From NCBI RefSeq assembly GCF_027625995.1, contig NZ_CP115396.1, forward strand, positions 372,001-436,000: a DNA stretch of 64,000 nucleotides. Direction: 5' to 3'. Each line of letters opens with the position of its first letter. The first letter of the stretch is position 1. This stretch comes from Hymenobacter yonginensis. Lineage in GTDB: Bacteria > Bacteroidota > Bacteroidia > Cytophagales > Hymenobacteraceae. A model generated the notes under the pieces. It made no database searches, was not told the origin of the DNA, and saw only the letters and a list, made by a program, of their open reading frames with translations. The translations under genes were made by a program, and so were the position numbers. This document shows, piece by piece, positions 33,400-41,743 of this stretch.

Positions 33400-34023
33400 A
33401 TGCTGAATCTCGTGCTCTTCGGCCCGCCCGGCGCCGGTAAAGGAACGCAAAGCCAGAAGCTGATTGCCCGCTATAATCTGGTGCACCTCTCCACCGGCGA
33501 TTTGCTCCGTGCCCAGATTTCCCAGGGCACTGAACTCGGCCTGCGTGCCAAACAACTCATGGATGAAGGCCTGCTCGTACCCGACGAAGTGGTCATCGGC
33601 ATGATCGACAGCGCCCTGCAAACCAACAAGCAGGCCGCCGGCTTCATCTTCGACGGCTTCCCGCGCACCGTGCCCCAGGCCGAAAGCCTCGACCGCCTGC
33701 TGGCCGAGCACGAAACTAAGGTGTCGTGCATGGTGGCCCTGGAAGTAGCCGAGGAAGAGCTGGTAACGCGCCTGCTGGAGCGGGGCAAAACCTCCGGCCG
33801 CCCCGACGACCAGGACGAAACCAAAATCCGCAAGCGCGTGACGGTGTACAATACCGAAACCGCCCAGGTAGCCGGCTACTACGCCGCGCAGCAGAAATTC
33901 CATGCCCTCAACGGCATCGGCGCCATCGAAGACATCTTCGGGCAGATCTGCGGCATCATCGAGAAGCACCAGCCCGCCTCTTCCGAAAGCAGCCATCAGG
34001 CTACCGACGAAGTAAAAGCGTAA
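33400..34023 (+). CDS. adk: Adenylate kinase
   Basis: It interconverts ATP plus AMP and two ADP. The P-loop GPPGAGKGT is at 8-16, the AMP-binding region HLSTGDLLR near 28-36, FDGFPRTVPQAESL near 85-98, and a short lid (LLERGKTSGRPDDQDE) with no zinc cysteines, which makes this the short-lid form common in Bacteroidota. At 207 residues it is slightly longer than usual because of a hydrophilic C-terminal tail. It precedes obg; the intervening 170 bp contain a promoter-like TAACTTTG at 34021-34028 that overlaps the adk stop codon, and two palindromes. Confidence 0.96.
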   Translation: MLNLVLFGPPGAGKGTQSQKLIARYNLVHLSTGDLLRAQISQGTELGLRAKQLMDEGLLVPDEVVIGMIDSALQTNKQAAGFIFDGFPRTVPQAESLDRLLAEHETKVSCMVALEVAEEELVTRLLERGKTSGRPDDQDETKIRKRVTVYNTETAQVAGYYAAQQKFHALNGIGAIEDIFGQICGIIEKHQPASSESSHQATDEVKA

Positions 34024-34063
34024 CTTTGCGCCTGCTACCCGCTTGGGGTAGTGGCAGAACCAT

Positions 34064-34112
34064 CTGTCATCCTGTGTATTTCGCTCCTGCGGCGGAATGT
34101 GCAGGATGACAG
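34064..34112. repeat. Palindromic element, family A (short member)
   Basis: The 11-nt arms ctgtcatcctg and caggatgacag pair perfectly around 27 nt that form a further imperfect stem (atttcgc/gcggaat). The gtcat ends resemble the two longer family A elements at 36.04 and 42.66 kb. It lies between adk and obg and could also act as a transcription stop. Confidence 0.7.
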
Positions 34113-34132
34113 CTGTTTTACAGACATCCTGG

Positions 34133-34180
34133 AATTGAGAAGTAAGAATGGAAACGATTCTTAATTTTTAATTCTCAATT
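34133..34180. repeat. AT-rich inverted repeat just upstream of obg
   Basis: aattgagaa (34133-34141) pairs with ttctcaatt (34172-34180), with further pairing of taagaat and attctta inside. It ends 14 nt before the GTG start of obg and could fold in the mRNA leader next to the initiation site. Confidence 0.5.
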
Positions 34181-34194
34181 TTAAATTGAAGAAA

Positions 34195-35283
34195 GTGGCT
34201 TCCAATAATTTCATCGACTACGTCAAAATCAACTGTCGCTCGGGTAAAGGCGGGGCGGGTTCGCACCACTTTTTCCGCGCTAAAGGCCTGCCCAACGGCG
34301 GCCCCGATGGTGGCGACGGCGGCCGCGGCGGCCACATCATCCTGGAAGGCAGCTCCCAGCTCTGGACGCTGCTGCACCTGCAATACCGCAAGCACCTGAT
34401 TGCCAAGCCCGGTGAAGGCGGCGGCGAAAACCTGCGCAGCGGCGCCCAGGGTGAAGACATCATCATCCAGGTGCCGCTCGGCACCGTGGCCCGCGACGCC
34501 GAAACCGGCGAGAAGAAGCTGGAAATCACCGAGGACGGCCAGCGCCTGATCCTGACGCCCGGCGGCCGCGGCGGCTGGGGCAACGACCACTTCAAGTCGG
34601 CCACCAACCAGGCCCCGGCTTACGCCCAGCCCGGCGAGCCCGGCATTGATGAGTGGGTGATTTTGGAGCTGAAGCTGCTGGCCGACGTGGGCCTGGTGGG
34701 CTTCCCGAATGCCGGCAAAAGCACGCTGCTCTCCGTGGTATCGGCGGCCAAGCCCAAGATTGCCGATTACGCCTTCACCACCCTCACGCCCAACCTGGGC
34801 GTAGTGGCCTACCGCGACTACAAGTCGTTTGTGATGGCCGATATTCCGGGCATCATTGAGGGCGCGGCCGAGGGCAAAGGCCTGGGTACGCGCTTCCTGC
34901 GCCACATCGAGCGCAACTCCATTCTACTGTTCATGATCAGCTGCGACTCGCCGGACATCAACGCCGAGTACGAAGTGCTGCTCAGCGAGCTGGAGCAGTT
35001 CAACCCCGAGCTGCTGGAAAAGCAGCGCCTGCTGGCCATCACCAAGTCCGACATGCTGGACGAGGAACTGGAGGCGGAAATCCGGGCTACGCTGCCCACC
35101 GACCTGCCGACGGTATTCATCTCCAGCTTGGCCAACAAGAACATCCAGCAGTTGAAAGACCTGATCTGGGAGGCGCTGCAGCAAAACCGCGCCGTTGCGG
35201 CCGTGGCGACGCGCCAGAGTCAGCAGGAGGAAGAAGGCGAGGAGCCCGAAACCACCGCGCAACCCGACGAAGAGCAGGAGTAA
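34195..35283 (+). CDS. obg: Obg family GTPase
   Basis: This essential ribosome-associated GTPase takes part in 50S assembly and stress signalling. I choose GTG 34195, giving [20 protein letters not shown], the normal N-terminus of Bacteroidota Obg; a TTG three codons upstream is the alternative. The glycine-rich Obg fold covers residues 1-160 ([14 protein letters not shown]). The G domain then starts with GFPNAGKST near 169, [14 protein letters not shown] near 216 and TKSD near 283. The C-terminus is an acidic Gln/Glu tail ([10 protein letters not shown]) and no OCT domain is present. It has no ATG, and a palindrome sits just ahead of the start, which hints at translational control. Confidence 0.95.
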   Translation: MASNNFIDYVKINCRSGKGGAGSHHFFRAKGLPNGGPDGGDGGRGGHIILEGSSQLWTLLHLQYRKHLIAKPGEGGGENLRSGAQGEDIIIQVPLGTVARDAETGEKKLEITEDGQRLILTPGGRGGWGNDHFKSATNQAPAYAQPGEPGIDEWVILELKLLADVGLVGFPNAGKSTLLSVVSAAKPKIADYAFTTLTPNLGVVAYRDYKSFVMADIPGIIEGAAEGKGLGTRFLRHIERNSILLFMISCDSPDINAEYEVLLSELEQFNPELLEKQRLLAITKSDMLDEELEAEIRATLPTDLPTVFISSLANKNIQQLKDLIWEALQQNRAVAAVATRQSQQEEEGEEPETTAQPDEEQE

Positions 35284-35419
35284 CGCCCGCGCCCAAGCTG
35301 CCAGTTCTTGCCTGCACTAACCGGAAGTGACTGAACTAACTGCCTAGGCAGGCGGGTTTCTGTGCCACAATGACAGCCGCTTGGGCTTTGGCAAACTCCT
35401 TGCGACCCGCTCCCAGCCT

Positions 35420-36028
35420 ATGTCCTCCCGATTCAACCCATTCCGACGATTTAAAGCGAAGATGGCTGACGATAAAACCAACCACCCCGACGATACCCAA
35501 TTCGACCACGCCGCTGGCGAGCTGACCCAGGAGCCCAATGCCCCCGAAGTAGGGGAGGTAGAAGGCGCTGAAGCTGCCGCGCCCGGCTCGAAAACCGAAG
35601 CCGAGCTGGCCGACCTGAAAGACAAGTACCTGCGCCTGGCCGCCGAGTTTGAGAATTACAAGCGCCGCACCACCAAGGAGCGCGCCGACCTGTTCAAGAC
35701 CGCCAACCAGGAGCTGATGGCGGCCCTGCTGCCCGTGCTCGACGACTTCGACCGGGCCCGCCACCACACCAAGGACACCGACGATGCCAACGCCGTGCGC
35801 GAAAGCATCGACATCATTCATAACAAGCTGCAGAAAACCCTCAACCAGAAGGGGCTGACGCCGATGGAAACCAAAGGCGGCGCGTTCGACCCCGACCTGC
35901 ACGAGGCCATCACCCAGATTCCGGCCCCGTCGGAAGACCTGAAAGGAAAGATTGTGGACGAAGTGGAGCGCGGCTATTACCTCGGCGACAAGGTAATCCG
36001 GCACGCCAAGGTGGTGCTGGGGCAGTAA
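35420..36028 (+). CDS. grpE: GrpE nucleotide exchange factor
   Basis: GrpE releases ADP from DnaK. The central coiled coil (LADLKDKYLRLAAEFENYKRR) and the conserved LLPVLDDFDRA and the C-terminal beta domain (HEAITQIPAPSEDLKGKIVDE, GYYLGDKVIRHAKVVLGQ) are present. The N-terminal 60 residues are acidic and unstructured-looking, as usual. Starts at 35381, 35420 and 35462 are all in frame; 35420 gives MSSRFNPFRR and 35462 gives MADDKTNHPDD, and the choice is uncertain. dnaJ follows 136 bp downstream, separated by a large palindrome. No CIRCE or other heat-shock operator was seen, and dnaK is elsewhere. Confidence 0.93.
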   Translation: MSSRFNPFRRFKAKMADDKTNHPDDTQFDHAAGELTQEPNAPEVGEVEGAEAAAPGSKTEAELADLKDKYLRLAAEFENYKRRTTKERADLFKTANQELMAALLPVLDDFDRARHHTKDTDDANAVRESIDIIHNKLQKTLNQKGLTPMETKGGAFDPDLHEAITQIPAPSEDLKGKIVDEVERGYYLGDKVIRHAKVVLGQ

Positions 36029-36042
36029 ACCCAGAGAAGGTC

Positions 36043-36143
36043 GTCATGCAGAGGCGCAGCCGAAGCATCTCGCATGGCACCGTTGACATAGTAACTCCCC
36101 CAACGTCAGCACGCGAGATGCTTCGGCTGCGCCTCTGCATGAC
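36043..36143. repeat. Palindromic element, family A, between grpE and dnaJ
   Basis: Two 31-nt arms (36043-36073 and 36113-36143) are perfect reverse complements, starting gtcatgcagaggcgcagccg. The inner sequence next to the right arm reads caacgtcagca, which is shared with the element at 42.66 kb. It looks like a non-autonomous dispersed palindrome. In the mRNA it would form a very stable hairpin between the two chaperone genes. Confidence 0.9.
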
Positions 36144-36164
36144 AGACGAAGTACAATACCAACA

Positions 36165-37304
36165 ATGGCAGCGAAGCGAGATTATTACGAGGTGCTGGGC
36201 GTAGCCAAAAACGCAGCCGCGGATGAGATTAAGAAGGCCTACCGCAAGGTGGCCATCAAATATCACCCCGACAAAAACCCCGACGACCCAACGGCCGAAG
36301 ACAAGTTCAAGGAAGCCGCTGAGGCCTACGAAGTGCTGTCGGACCCCAACAAAAAGGCCCGCTACGACCAGTACGGCCACCAGGGCATGGGCGGCAACGG
36401 CGGTGGCCCGAACATGGAGGACATCTTCTCCCAGTTCGGCGACATCTTCGGCGGCGGCGGCTTCGAGGGCTTCTTTGGCGGCGGCGGACGCGGCCAGGGC
36501 GGGCGGCGGGTGCGCAAAGGCTCCAACCTGCGCATCAAGCTGAAGCTGGACCTGGAAGAGGTGGCCAACGGCGTCGAGAAGAAGATCAAGGTGAAGCGCT
36601 ACGTAGCGTGTAACACTTGCTCGGGCACCGGCGCCAAAAACGGCACCGACCTCAAAACCTGCGGCACCTGCAACGGCCAAGGCCAGGTGAAGCGCGTGGT
36701 GAACACAATGCTCGGCCAGATGGTGAGTGCCTCTACCTGCCCCACCTGCGAAGGAGAAGGCAAAGTAGTGACCAGCAAGTGCGACGTCTGCCACGGCGAC
36801 GGCCGCCAGCTGCACGAGGAGGTTATTCCGATTAACATCCCGGCGGGCGTGGCCGAAGGCATGCAGCTAAGCATGAACGGCAAAGGCAACTTCCCGGAGC
36901 GCGGCGGCGTGCCCGGCGACCTGCTCATTCAGATTGAGGAGGAGCCGCACGAGTCGTTGAAGCGCGACGGCAACAACATCATGTTCGAGCAGTACATCTC
37001 GTTCGTGGATGCCGCGCTGGGCGCCAGCATCGAGGTGCCGACCATCGAGGGCAAGGTGAAGATTAAGGTGGATGCCGGCACGCAGCCCGGCAAAATCCTG
37101 CGTTTGCGCGGCAAGGGCATCAAGGACATCAACGGCTACGGCCGTGGCGACCAGCTGATCCACCTCAGCGTCTGGACCCCGAAGAACGTGACCGGCGAAG
37201 AGCGGGAGCTGCTGGAGAAGCTGCGCAATGCTCAGAACTTCACCCCGAACCCCGGCAAGAACGAGAAAGGCTTCTTCGAGAAAGTGAAGGAGTACTTCCA
37301 ATAA
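36165..37304 (+). CDS. dnaJ: DnaJ (Hsp40) co-chaperone
   Basis: The 379-residue protein has every type I DnaJ part. The J domain carries HPD at 34-36 and stimulates DnaK ATPase. The Gly/Phe region spans about 75-115. The zinc-binding region has four CxxCxGxG motifs from about residue 149 ([32 protein letters not shown]). Two C-terminal substrate-binding domains end in EKVKEYFQ. All eight cysteines are present, so both zinc sites should form. It lies after grpE, with a 31-bp-stem palindrome in the gap, and a strong terminator follows. Heat-shock control cannot be judged. Confidence 0.97.
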   Translation: MAAKRDYYEVLGVAKNAAADEIKKAYRKVAIKYHPDKNPDDPTAEDKFKEAAEAYEVLSDPNKKARYDQYGHQGMGGNGGGPNMEDIFSQFGDIFGGGGFEGFFGGGGRGQGGRRVRKGSNLRIKLKLDLEEVANGVEKKIKVKRYVACNTCSGTGAKNGTDLKTCGTCNGQGQVKRVVNTMLGQMVSASTCPTCEGEGKVVTSKCDVCHGDGRQLHEEVIPINIPAGVAEGMQLSMNGKGNFPERGGVPGDLLIQIEEEPHESLKRDGNNIMFEQYISFVDAALGASIEVPTIEGKVKIKVDAGTQPGKILRLRGKGIKDINGYGRGDQLIHLSVWTPKNVTGEERELLEKLRNAQNFTPNPGKNEKGFFEKVKEYFQ

Positions 37305-37307
37305 TCA

Positions 37308-37341
37308 CGGATTTAACCGGATTAGACGGATTTCACGGATT
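37308..37341. repeat. Four-unit short-period array, family D
   Basis: CGGAT occurs at 37308, 37318, 37327 and 37336, every 9-10 nt; on the other strand this reads as repeated AATCCGT units. A second array with the same period and related unit (atcagcg) lies at 53926-53960. It begins directly after the dnaJ stop codon. Confidence 0.7.
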
Positions 37342-37355
37342 TTGTAGACGATTGG

Positions 37356-37391
37356 GCGCCTGCTTCCTGTTTGGGAGGCAGGCGCTTTTTT
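37356..37391 (+). terminator. Rho-independent terminator of dnaJ
   Basis: gcgcctgc and gcaggcgc form the stem, extended by ttcc/gggag pairing around the loop, and are followed by six T residues. Confidence 0.85.
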
Positions 37392-37429
37392 GTGTCTGCC
37401 TTAGGTTGAAATCTGTGCCGCCAGTACGA

Positions 37430-37468
37430 TGTAGAGACGCAATACTTTGCGTCTCGTCGTTGAACGAT
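37430..37468. repeat. Palindromic element, family B (single arm)
   Basis: tgtagagacgcaatactttg and the following cgtctcgtcgttgaac form a 9-bp stem (gagacgcaa with ttgcgtctc). It matches one arm of the larger element at 53757-53866, including the trailing cgtcgttg, so it is a half-copy of the same family. Confidence 0.8.
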
Positions 37469-37512
37469 GGCATACGAACAACATCAGCAGCGACGCTACC
37501 TCGAACAGCTTC

Positions 37513-37821
37513 TTAGCGGGCGTTGTGCGTGCTGGTTTCGCGGTGCTGACTGGCCTTGAAGTCGCGGCCTACCATAAACCCGAACAGCAGCAGGCTCACC
37601 AGCACTAGCCCCATCGACAGGTATTTGCGCGCCGGCGACAGAGGAACGGTTGCGGTGCTGCCTTCAGCTGCGCCGGCGGAGCGGACGTGCAGGTCGGAGA
37701 GTAACAGGCCGCCGCCTAGTGTTAGCCAGGCACCGGCTTGCAGCCAGTCGTGAGAGAAAATCAGGCTGATTAGGCCGGTGAGTCCGAAAATCGCGCCGGT
37801 AACTACATTCGGCTTTTTCAT
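37513..37821 (-). CDS. Small membrane protein, unknown
   Basis: The 102-residue protein has three hydrophobic stretches: VVTGAIFGLTGLISLIF (5-21), WLQAGAWLTLGGGLLL (26-41) and YLSMGLVLVSLLLFGFMVG (66-84). The loop at 42-65 is hydrophilic. No family was recognised. It is divergently placed from an ECF sigma-factor gene with a 153-bp gap, so the two may share a regulatory region, but nothing shows a functional link. Codon use looks normal for the window and the reading frame is clean, which supports a real gene. Confidence 0.65.
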   Translation of the reverse strand: MKKPNVVTGAIFGLTGLISLIFSHDWLQAGAWLTLGGGLLLSDLHVRSAGAAEGSTATVPLSPARKYLSMGLVLVSLLLFGFMVGRDFKASQHRETSTHNAR

Positions 37822-37974
37822 GGCAAGGCGGTGAAGAAGTGATTTGCCGGATAAATCGCACGCAGTGGCAGAGCATTACAGCGAAATCCTGACGCGGCCG
37901 AAAAATATTTATGGAGCCTGCCTGTAATGCCGCCGCCGGGCTGCCGATATAGTAGCTGAAATCCCGCTGCCTGC

Positions 37975-38487
37975 ATGAGCCCTGCTGCACCCTCTACTGC
38001 CTTTGTTGCCGTTGTGAATGAGTACCAGCCGCTGCTGCGGCGCGTGTGCCGGCTGTACTGCCCGGACGCCGACGACCGGCAGGACCTGTTCCAGGAAATA
38101 GTGCTGCAGCTCTGGCGGGCCTGGCCCAACTACGTGCCGCAGGCTGGCGCCAAGTTAAGCACTTGGCTGTACCGCATTGCCCTGAACGTGGCCATCAGCA
38201 ACCTGCGCCAGCGCACCCGCCGCCCGCAGGCCCTGCGCCTGGAGGGCGAGGCGCTGCAGCTGGCGCAGGAAACCGAGCCGCCCAACTACGAGCCCGAGGA
38301 TATGGCGGCCCTCTACCGCGCCATCAACTGCCTCTCCGACGTCGACAAGGCCTTTGTGCTGCTGTATCTGGAGGAGCGCACCTACGAGGAAATGGCCGAC
38401 ATTCTCGGCATCACCCAAAACAACGTGCGCGTGAAAATGCACCGCGTGCAGGACAAAATTCGCCAACACCTTACCCGCCCCGTCTGA
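37975..38487 (+). CDS. ECF-type RNA polymerase sigma factor
   Basis: The 170-residue protein has sigma region 2 (LFQEIVLQLWRAWPNY, with the core-binding DxxQxxF-like part DRQDLFQE near 36-43) and region 4 with a helix-turn-helix (RTYEEMADILGITQNNVRVKMHR). A short linker joins them, which is the ECF layout. It would direct RNA polymerase to a small regulon, unknown here. Its TGA stop overlaps the ATG of the next gene by one base (tgATG), and that gene encodes a membrane protein with a cytoplasmic N-terminus, so the pair may be a sigma factor and its membrane-bound regulator. Confidence 0.92.
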   Translation: MSPAAPSTAFVAVVNEYQPLLRRVCRLYCPDADDRQDLFQEIVLQLWRAWPNYVPQAGAKLSTWLYRIALNVAISNLRQRTRRPQALRLEGEALQLAQETEPPNYEPEDMAALYRAINCLSDVDKAFVLLYLEERTYEEMADILGITQNNVRVKMHRVQDKIRQHLTRPV

Positions 38488-39119
38488 TGGAACTCGATGA
38501 CTTTCGCCGCCAATGGAAGCAGCCAGCTGCCGCTGATTCCTCGGTCGATTCACTGGATGCCAATACACTGGCTCGGCTACTGGCCCGTGGCTCCAGCAAT
38601 CCGGTGGGCAAGATGCGCCGCAATGTGTGGCTGGAAATCGGCTTTGTACTCTTCTGCTTGGTTTGGTGCTTGGTGGCTGCATTCACCTCACACGACTCTT
38701 TTTACCTGGCTATGGCCGCTTGGTTAGCTGTTATGTCCGTGTTGAGCGGCTTTTATTTTCGGCGAAAACTGACCTTGCTTAACAGCCTTGACGACGCCAG
38801 CGGCGCTATGCGTGACACAATAACGCGCCAGTTGATCAGCCTGCGTGGGCTGGTGCAGATCTATTTTCAGGCTACTATGTGGTCGTTGCCGGTGTCGCTG
38901 GGAATTGGGTTGGTGTTTCTCAGCGGGCGCATCATACAAAAGCTGGACAGCCAGAAAATGTGGGTGGGCCTGGGAATCCTACTCGCGGTGTATTCGCTGG
39001 TAGGCTTGCTGACCTTTCTCTTCACGCGCACCTTCACGCGCTGGTACCTGCAGCGCCTCTACGGCCAGCACCTCGACCGGCTGGAAGCTAGTCTGCGCGA
39101 GCTAGAGGAAACCGAGTAA
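38487..39119 (+). CDS. Membrane protein coupled to ECF sigma factor, possible regulator
   Basis: I set the start at ATG 38487, which overlaps the sigma-factor stop codon, although the frame is open further upstream. The 210-residue product starts MELDDFRRQWKQ, has a cytoplasmic N-terminal part of about 50 residues and four hydrophobic segments (about 51-70, 74-92, 129-149 and 157-178), then a basic and acidic helical end (LYGQHLDRLEASLRELEETE). Similar short 'MELDDFRRQW' proteins follow ECF genes in related bacteria, as far as I recall. It has no ZAS-type anti-sigma zinc motif (HxxxCxxC), so an anti-sigma role is only inferred from the overlap. Confidence 0.7.
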   Translation: MELDDFRRQWKQPAAADSSVDSLDANTLARLLARGSSNPVGKMRRNVWLEIGFVLFCLVWCLVAAFTSHDSFYLAMAAWLAVMSVLSGFYFRRKLTLLNSLDDASGAMRDTITRQLISLRGLVQIYFQATMWSLPVSLGIGLVFLSGRIIQKLDSQKMWVGLGILLAVYSLVGLLTFLFTRTFTRWYLQRLYGQHLDRLEASLRELEETE

Positions 39120-39235
39120 CCCCGTTTGGGCGCTGTTTCTGCCGGTTCAGGTAGCTGGAACCCCCGCCTGAGAAAAGAAGAAGCAGCTTCTGTATCGGAT
39201 TCGTGTAATATTACGGCACCACAAACCTTTCTTCC

Positions 39236-40183
39236 ATGCCTCCCATTCTGCAAGCCATTGACGTGCGCAAGGCCTACGCCGCGCACACCGCCCTCGACGG
39301 CGTAAGCCTCGACATCCCGGAGCGCAGTATCTTCGGGCTGCTGGGGCCCAACGGCGCCGGCAAAACCTCGCTCATCCGCATCATCACCCAGATTACGGCC
39401 GCTGATTCCGGCGAAATCCGCATCCGGGGCGAGAAGCTCAACCCCAGCCACATCGGCCAGATCGGCTACCTGCCCGAGGAGCGGGGCCTCTACAAGAAGA
39501 TGAAGGTGGGCGAGCAGCTGCTGTACCTGGCCCGCCTCAAAGGCCTGAGCCGCGCCGATGCCACCCAGCGCATCAAAAGCTGGCTCACGCGCCTGGAACT
39601 CAAGCCCTGGGCCGAGAAAAACGTGGAAGACCTCAGCAAGGGCATGCAGCAGAAGGTGCAGTTCATTGCCACGGTGCTGCACGAGCCCGAAATCATCATC
39701 CTGGATGAGCCGTTTTCGGGCTTCGACCCCATCAACGCCAACCTCATCAAAGACGAGATTCTGGCTCTGCGTGAGAAAGGCGCCACCATCATCTTCAGTA
39801 CCCACCGCATGGAATCGGTGGAGGAGCTCTGCGACAGTATTGCCCTCATCAACCGCTCGCGCAAGGTGCTCGACGGCTCGGTGCAGGACATTAAGAACAC
39901 GTTCCGCACCCAGACCTACGCGGTGGAAGGCCGTGGCCGGCTCATGGTCACGCACCCCGATTTTGAAGTGCTGGAGCACAAGGAGCGCGAAAACGGCCAC
40001 TTCTACGACGTCATCCGGCTGCACGCCGGCACCACGCCCAACGACCTGCTGCGCTACCTCATCGGCAGCGTGGAGGTGCACGCCTTCCGGGAGCTGATTC
40101 CGAGCATCAACGACATTTTCATCCGGCGCGTGAAGGAAACCATGCCCGAAACACTGATGGAAGAAGCTGTTCTGGCATCCTGA
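39236..40183 (+). CDS. ABC transporter ATP-binding protein (NatA-like)
   Basis: The 315-residue ATPase has Walker A GPNGAGKTS near 37-45, the Q-loop region GYLPEERGLYKKMKVGEQL near 79-97, a signature of the LSKGMQQKVQF type near 134-144, and Walker B IIILDEPFSGFDPINANL near 154-171, with the H-loop in FSTHRMESV. About 90 extra residues follow, as in NatA/drug-export subunits. It is encoded 55 bp before a permease with the matching ABC-2 fold, so the pair forms an exporter of unknown substrate, possibly Na+ or a lipid-like compound. The DEPFSGFDP variant is usual in this subfamily. Confidence 0.93.
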   Translation: MPPILQAIDVRKAYAAHTALDGVSLDIPERSIFGLLGPNGAGKTSLIRIITQITAADSGEIRIRGEKLNPSHIGQIGYLPEERGLYKKMKVGEQLLYLARLKGLSRADATQRIKSWLTRLELKPWAEKNVEDLSKGMQQKVQFIATVLHEPEIIILDEPFSGFDPINANLIKDEILALREKGATIIFSTHRMESVEELCDSIALINRSRKVLDGSVQDIKNTFRTQTYAVEGRGRLMVTHPDFEVLEHKERENGHFYDVIRLHAGTTPNDLLRYLIGSVEVHAFRELIPSINDIFIRRVKETMPETLMEEAVLAS

Positions 40184-40238
40184 GCCCGAGGTCATATCCA
40201 ACTTCTCCCCAAGAATCTCCCCAAGACCGAAACTCATC

Positions 40239-41600
40239 ATGGATAAAATATTCCTCGTTTTTCAGCGCGAATACCTGTCGCGGGTGCGCAAGAAAAGCTT
40301 CATTATCATGTCGCTGATTGGGCCGCTGCTGACGGTGGCGCTGTTTGCGGTGCCCGTGTTCATTGCCAAGATGTCGGACAGCGGCAAGACGGTGGTGGTG
40401 GCCGATACCGGCAACCTGTTTGCCGGGAAGCTGCCCGAGGCCAAGGACGACATCCAGTTTGTGGCGACCACGCCCGACCTGGCTCAGGCCAAAGCCGAGT
40501 TCAAGAAAAGCAAGCACGACGCCCTGCTCTACATTCCGAAGCAGGACCTGGCCAACCCCGGCGGCTTCCAGGTGTTTTCGCGCAAGGGCCTGGGCGTGTC
40601 GCTGGAGCGCGATATCAACCGCGCAGTGTCGCTGCAGATTGAAAACCAGCGCCTCACGGCCTCCGGCATCGACCGCGCCACGCTTGACAAACTCAAGGCC
40701 GACGTGAGCTTGGAAACGGTGAGCTTGAGCGACGACGGCGAGAAAAGCTCCAGCACCGGCGTCAGCACGGGCGTGGCCTACGCCTGTGGCTTCCTGATTT
40801 ACATATTCATCTTCATGTACGGCGTGCAGATTATGCGCGGCGTAATGGAAGAGAAAACCAGCCGCATCGTGGAAGTGGTGATTTCCTCGGTGAAGCCTTT
40901 TCAGTTGATGATGGGCAAGGTGCTAGGCATTGCGGCCGTAGGCTTCACGCAACTGGCGCTGTGGGTGCTGCTTTCCGTGGGCATTAGTTCCGTAATGGCG
41001 CGCTCCGTGAGCCCCGAGAAGATGGTGGAAGACCGGGTGAGCCGTACTACGGCCATGGCTTCGGGTTCGACCACGGCCACGGTCAGCACCGATACGCCGC
41101 AGGAAAAAGCCGCCAAGAAAGACACCAACGTAGCCGCCAAGATGACGGCCGCTCTGCGCGCCGCCGACCTGAACGTGCCGCTGATTGTGGGCTGCTTCCT
41201 GTTTTATTTTCTGGGTGGCTACCTGTTCTACGGGGCGCTGTTCGGGGCCATCGGGGCGGCCGTCGACAACGACACCGATACCCAGCAGTTTATGCTACCC
41301 GTGACCATGCCGCTGGTGCTCACCTTCGTGGTGTCGCAGGCAATCCTCACCACCAACCCCAACGGCTCGGTGGCCGTCTGGATGTCGATGATTCCGCTTA
41401 CCTCGCCCATTGCCATGGTCATGCGCCTGCCGTTCGGGGGCGTGCCGGCCTGGCAGCTGGCCACCTCCATGGTGCTGCTGGTGCTGGGCTTCATCTTCAC
41501 CACCTGGCTGGCCGGCCGCATCTACCGCGTGGGCATTCTGATGTACGGCAAGAAAGTCAACTACCGCGAGCTGTCGAAGTGGATGTTCTACAAAGGCTAA
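40239..41600 (+). CDS. ABC-2 type permease (NatB-like)
   Basis: The 453-residue membrane protein starts with a cytoplasmic amphipathic stretch (FLVFQREYLSRVRKKSFI), one helix near 25-45, a periplasmic domain of about 130 residues, then five or six helices from about 180 to 440. The segment MRGVMEEKTSRIVEVVISSVKPFQLMMGK after the second helix is characteristic of ABC-2/NatB permeases. A low-complexity loop (about 265-300, rich in T, S and A) lies between helices 3 and 4. With the ATPase gene 55 bp upstream it forms an export system. The transported compound cannot be read from the sequence. A strong terminator follows. Confidence 0.92.
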   Translation: MDKIFLVFQREYLSRVRKKSFIIMSLIGPLLTVALFAVPVFIAKMSDSGKTVVVADTGNLFAGKLPEAKDDIQFVATTPDLAQAKAEFKKSKHDALLYIPKQDLANPGGFQVFSRKGLGVSLERDINRAVSLQIENQRLTASGIDRATLDKLKADVSLETVSLSDDGEKSSSTGVSTGVAYACGFLIYIFIFMYGVQIMRGVMEEKTSRIVEVVISSVKPFQLMMGKVLGIAAVGFTQLALWVLLSVGISSVMARSVSPEKMVEDRVSRTTAMASGSTTATVSTDTPQEKAAKKDTNVAAKMTAALRAADLNVPLIVGCFLFYFLGGYLFYGALFGAIGAAVDNDTDTQQFMLPVTMPLVLTFVVSQAILTTNPNGSVAVWMSMIPLTSPIAMVMRLPFGGVPAWQLATSMVLLVLGFIFTTWLAGRIYRVGILMYGKKVNYRELSKWMFYKG

Positions 41601-41656
41601 ACCTGGCAGCCCGGTAGGGTTCCGCTTTCATTTGGGGTATTCTGACTGAACACAAC

Positions 41657-41695
41657 AAGCCCCGGTAGCTGTTTGCCTCACAGCTACCGGGGCTT
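41657..41695 (+). terminator. 15-bp perfect hairpin after permease gene
   Basis: aagccccggtagctg pairs perfectly with cagctaccggggctt around a 9-nt loop. It lies 57 nt after the permease stop and 7 nt before a promoter box. The T-tract on the plus strand is short. Confidence 0.8.
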
Positions 41696-41701
41696 TCCGG
41701 T

Positions 41702-41709
41702 TACTTTTG
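41702..41709 (+). promoter_or_regulatory. -7 box (TAnnTTTG)
   Basis: TACTTTTG lies 34 nt upstream of the ATG of the ChaN-like gene, immediately after a terminator. Confidence 0.6.
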
Positions 41710-41743
41710 CCTTGCCTGATTCCCGGCTTGTCTGCTACTGCTT

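Noticed and set aside
34064-34112. Riboswitch ahead of obg
   Set aside because: The fold is a simple palindrome shared with other places, not a known aptamer.
36043-36143. CRISPR-like repeats
   Set aside because: Two arms are inverted, not directly repeated, with one spacer only and no cas genes.
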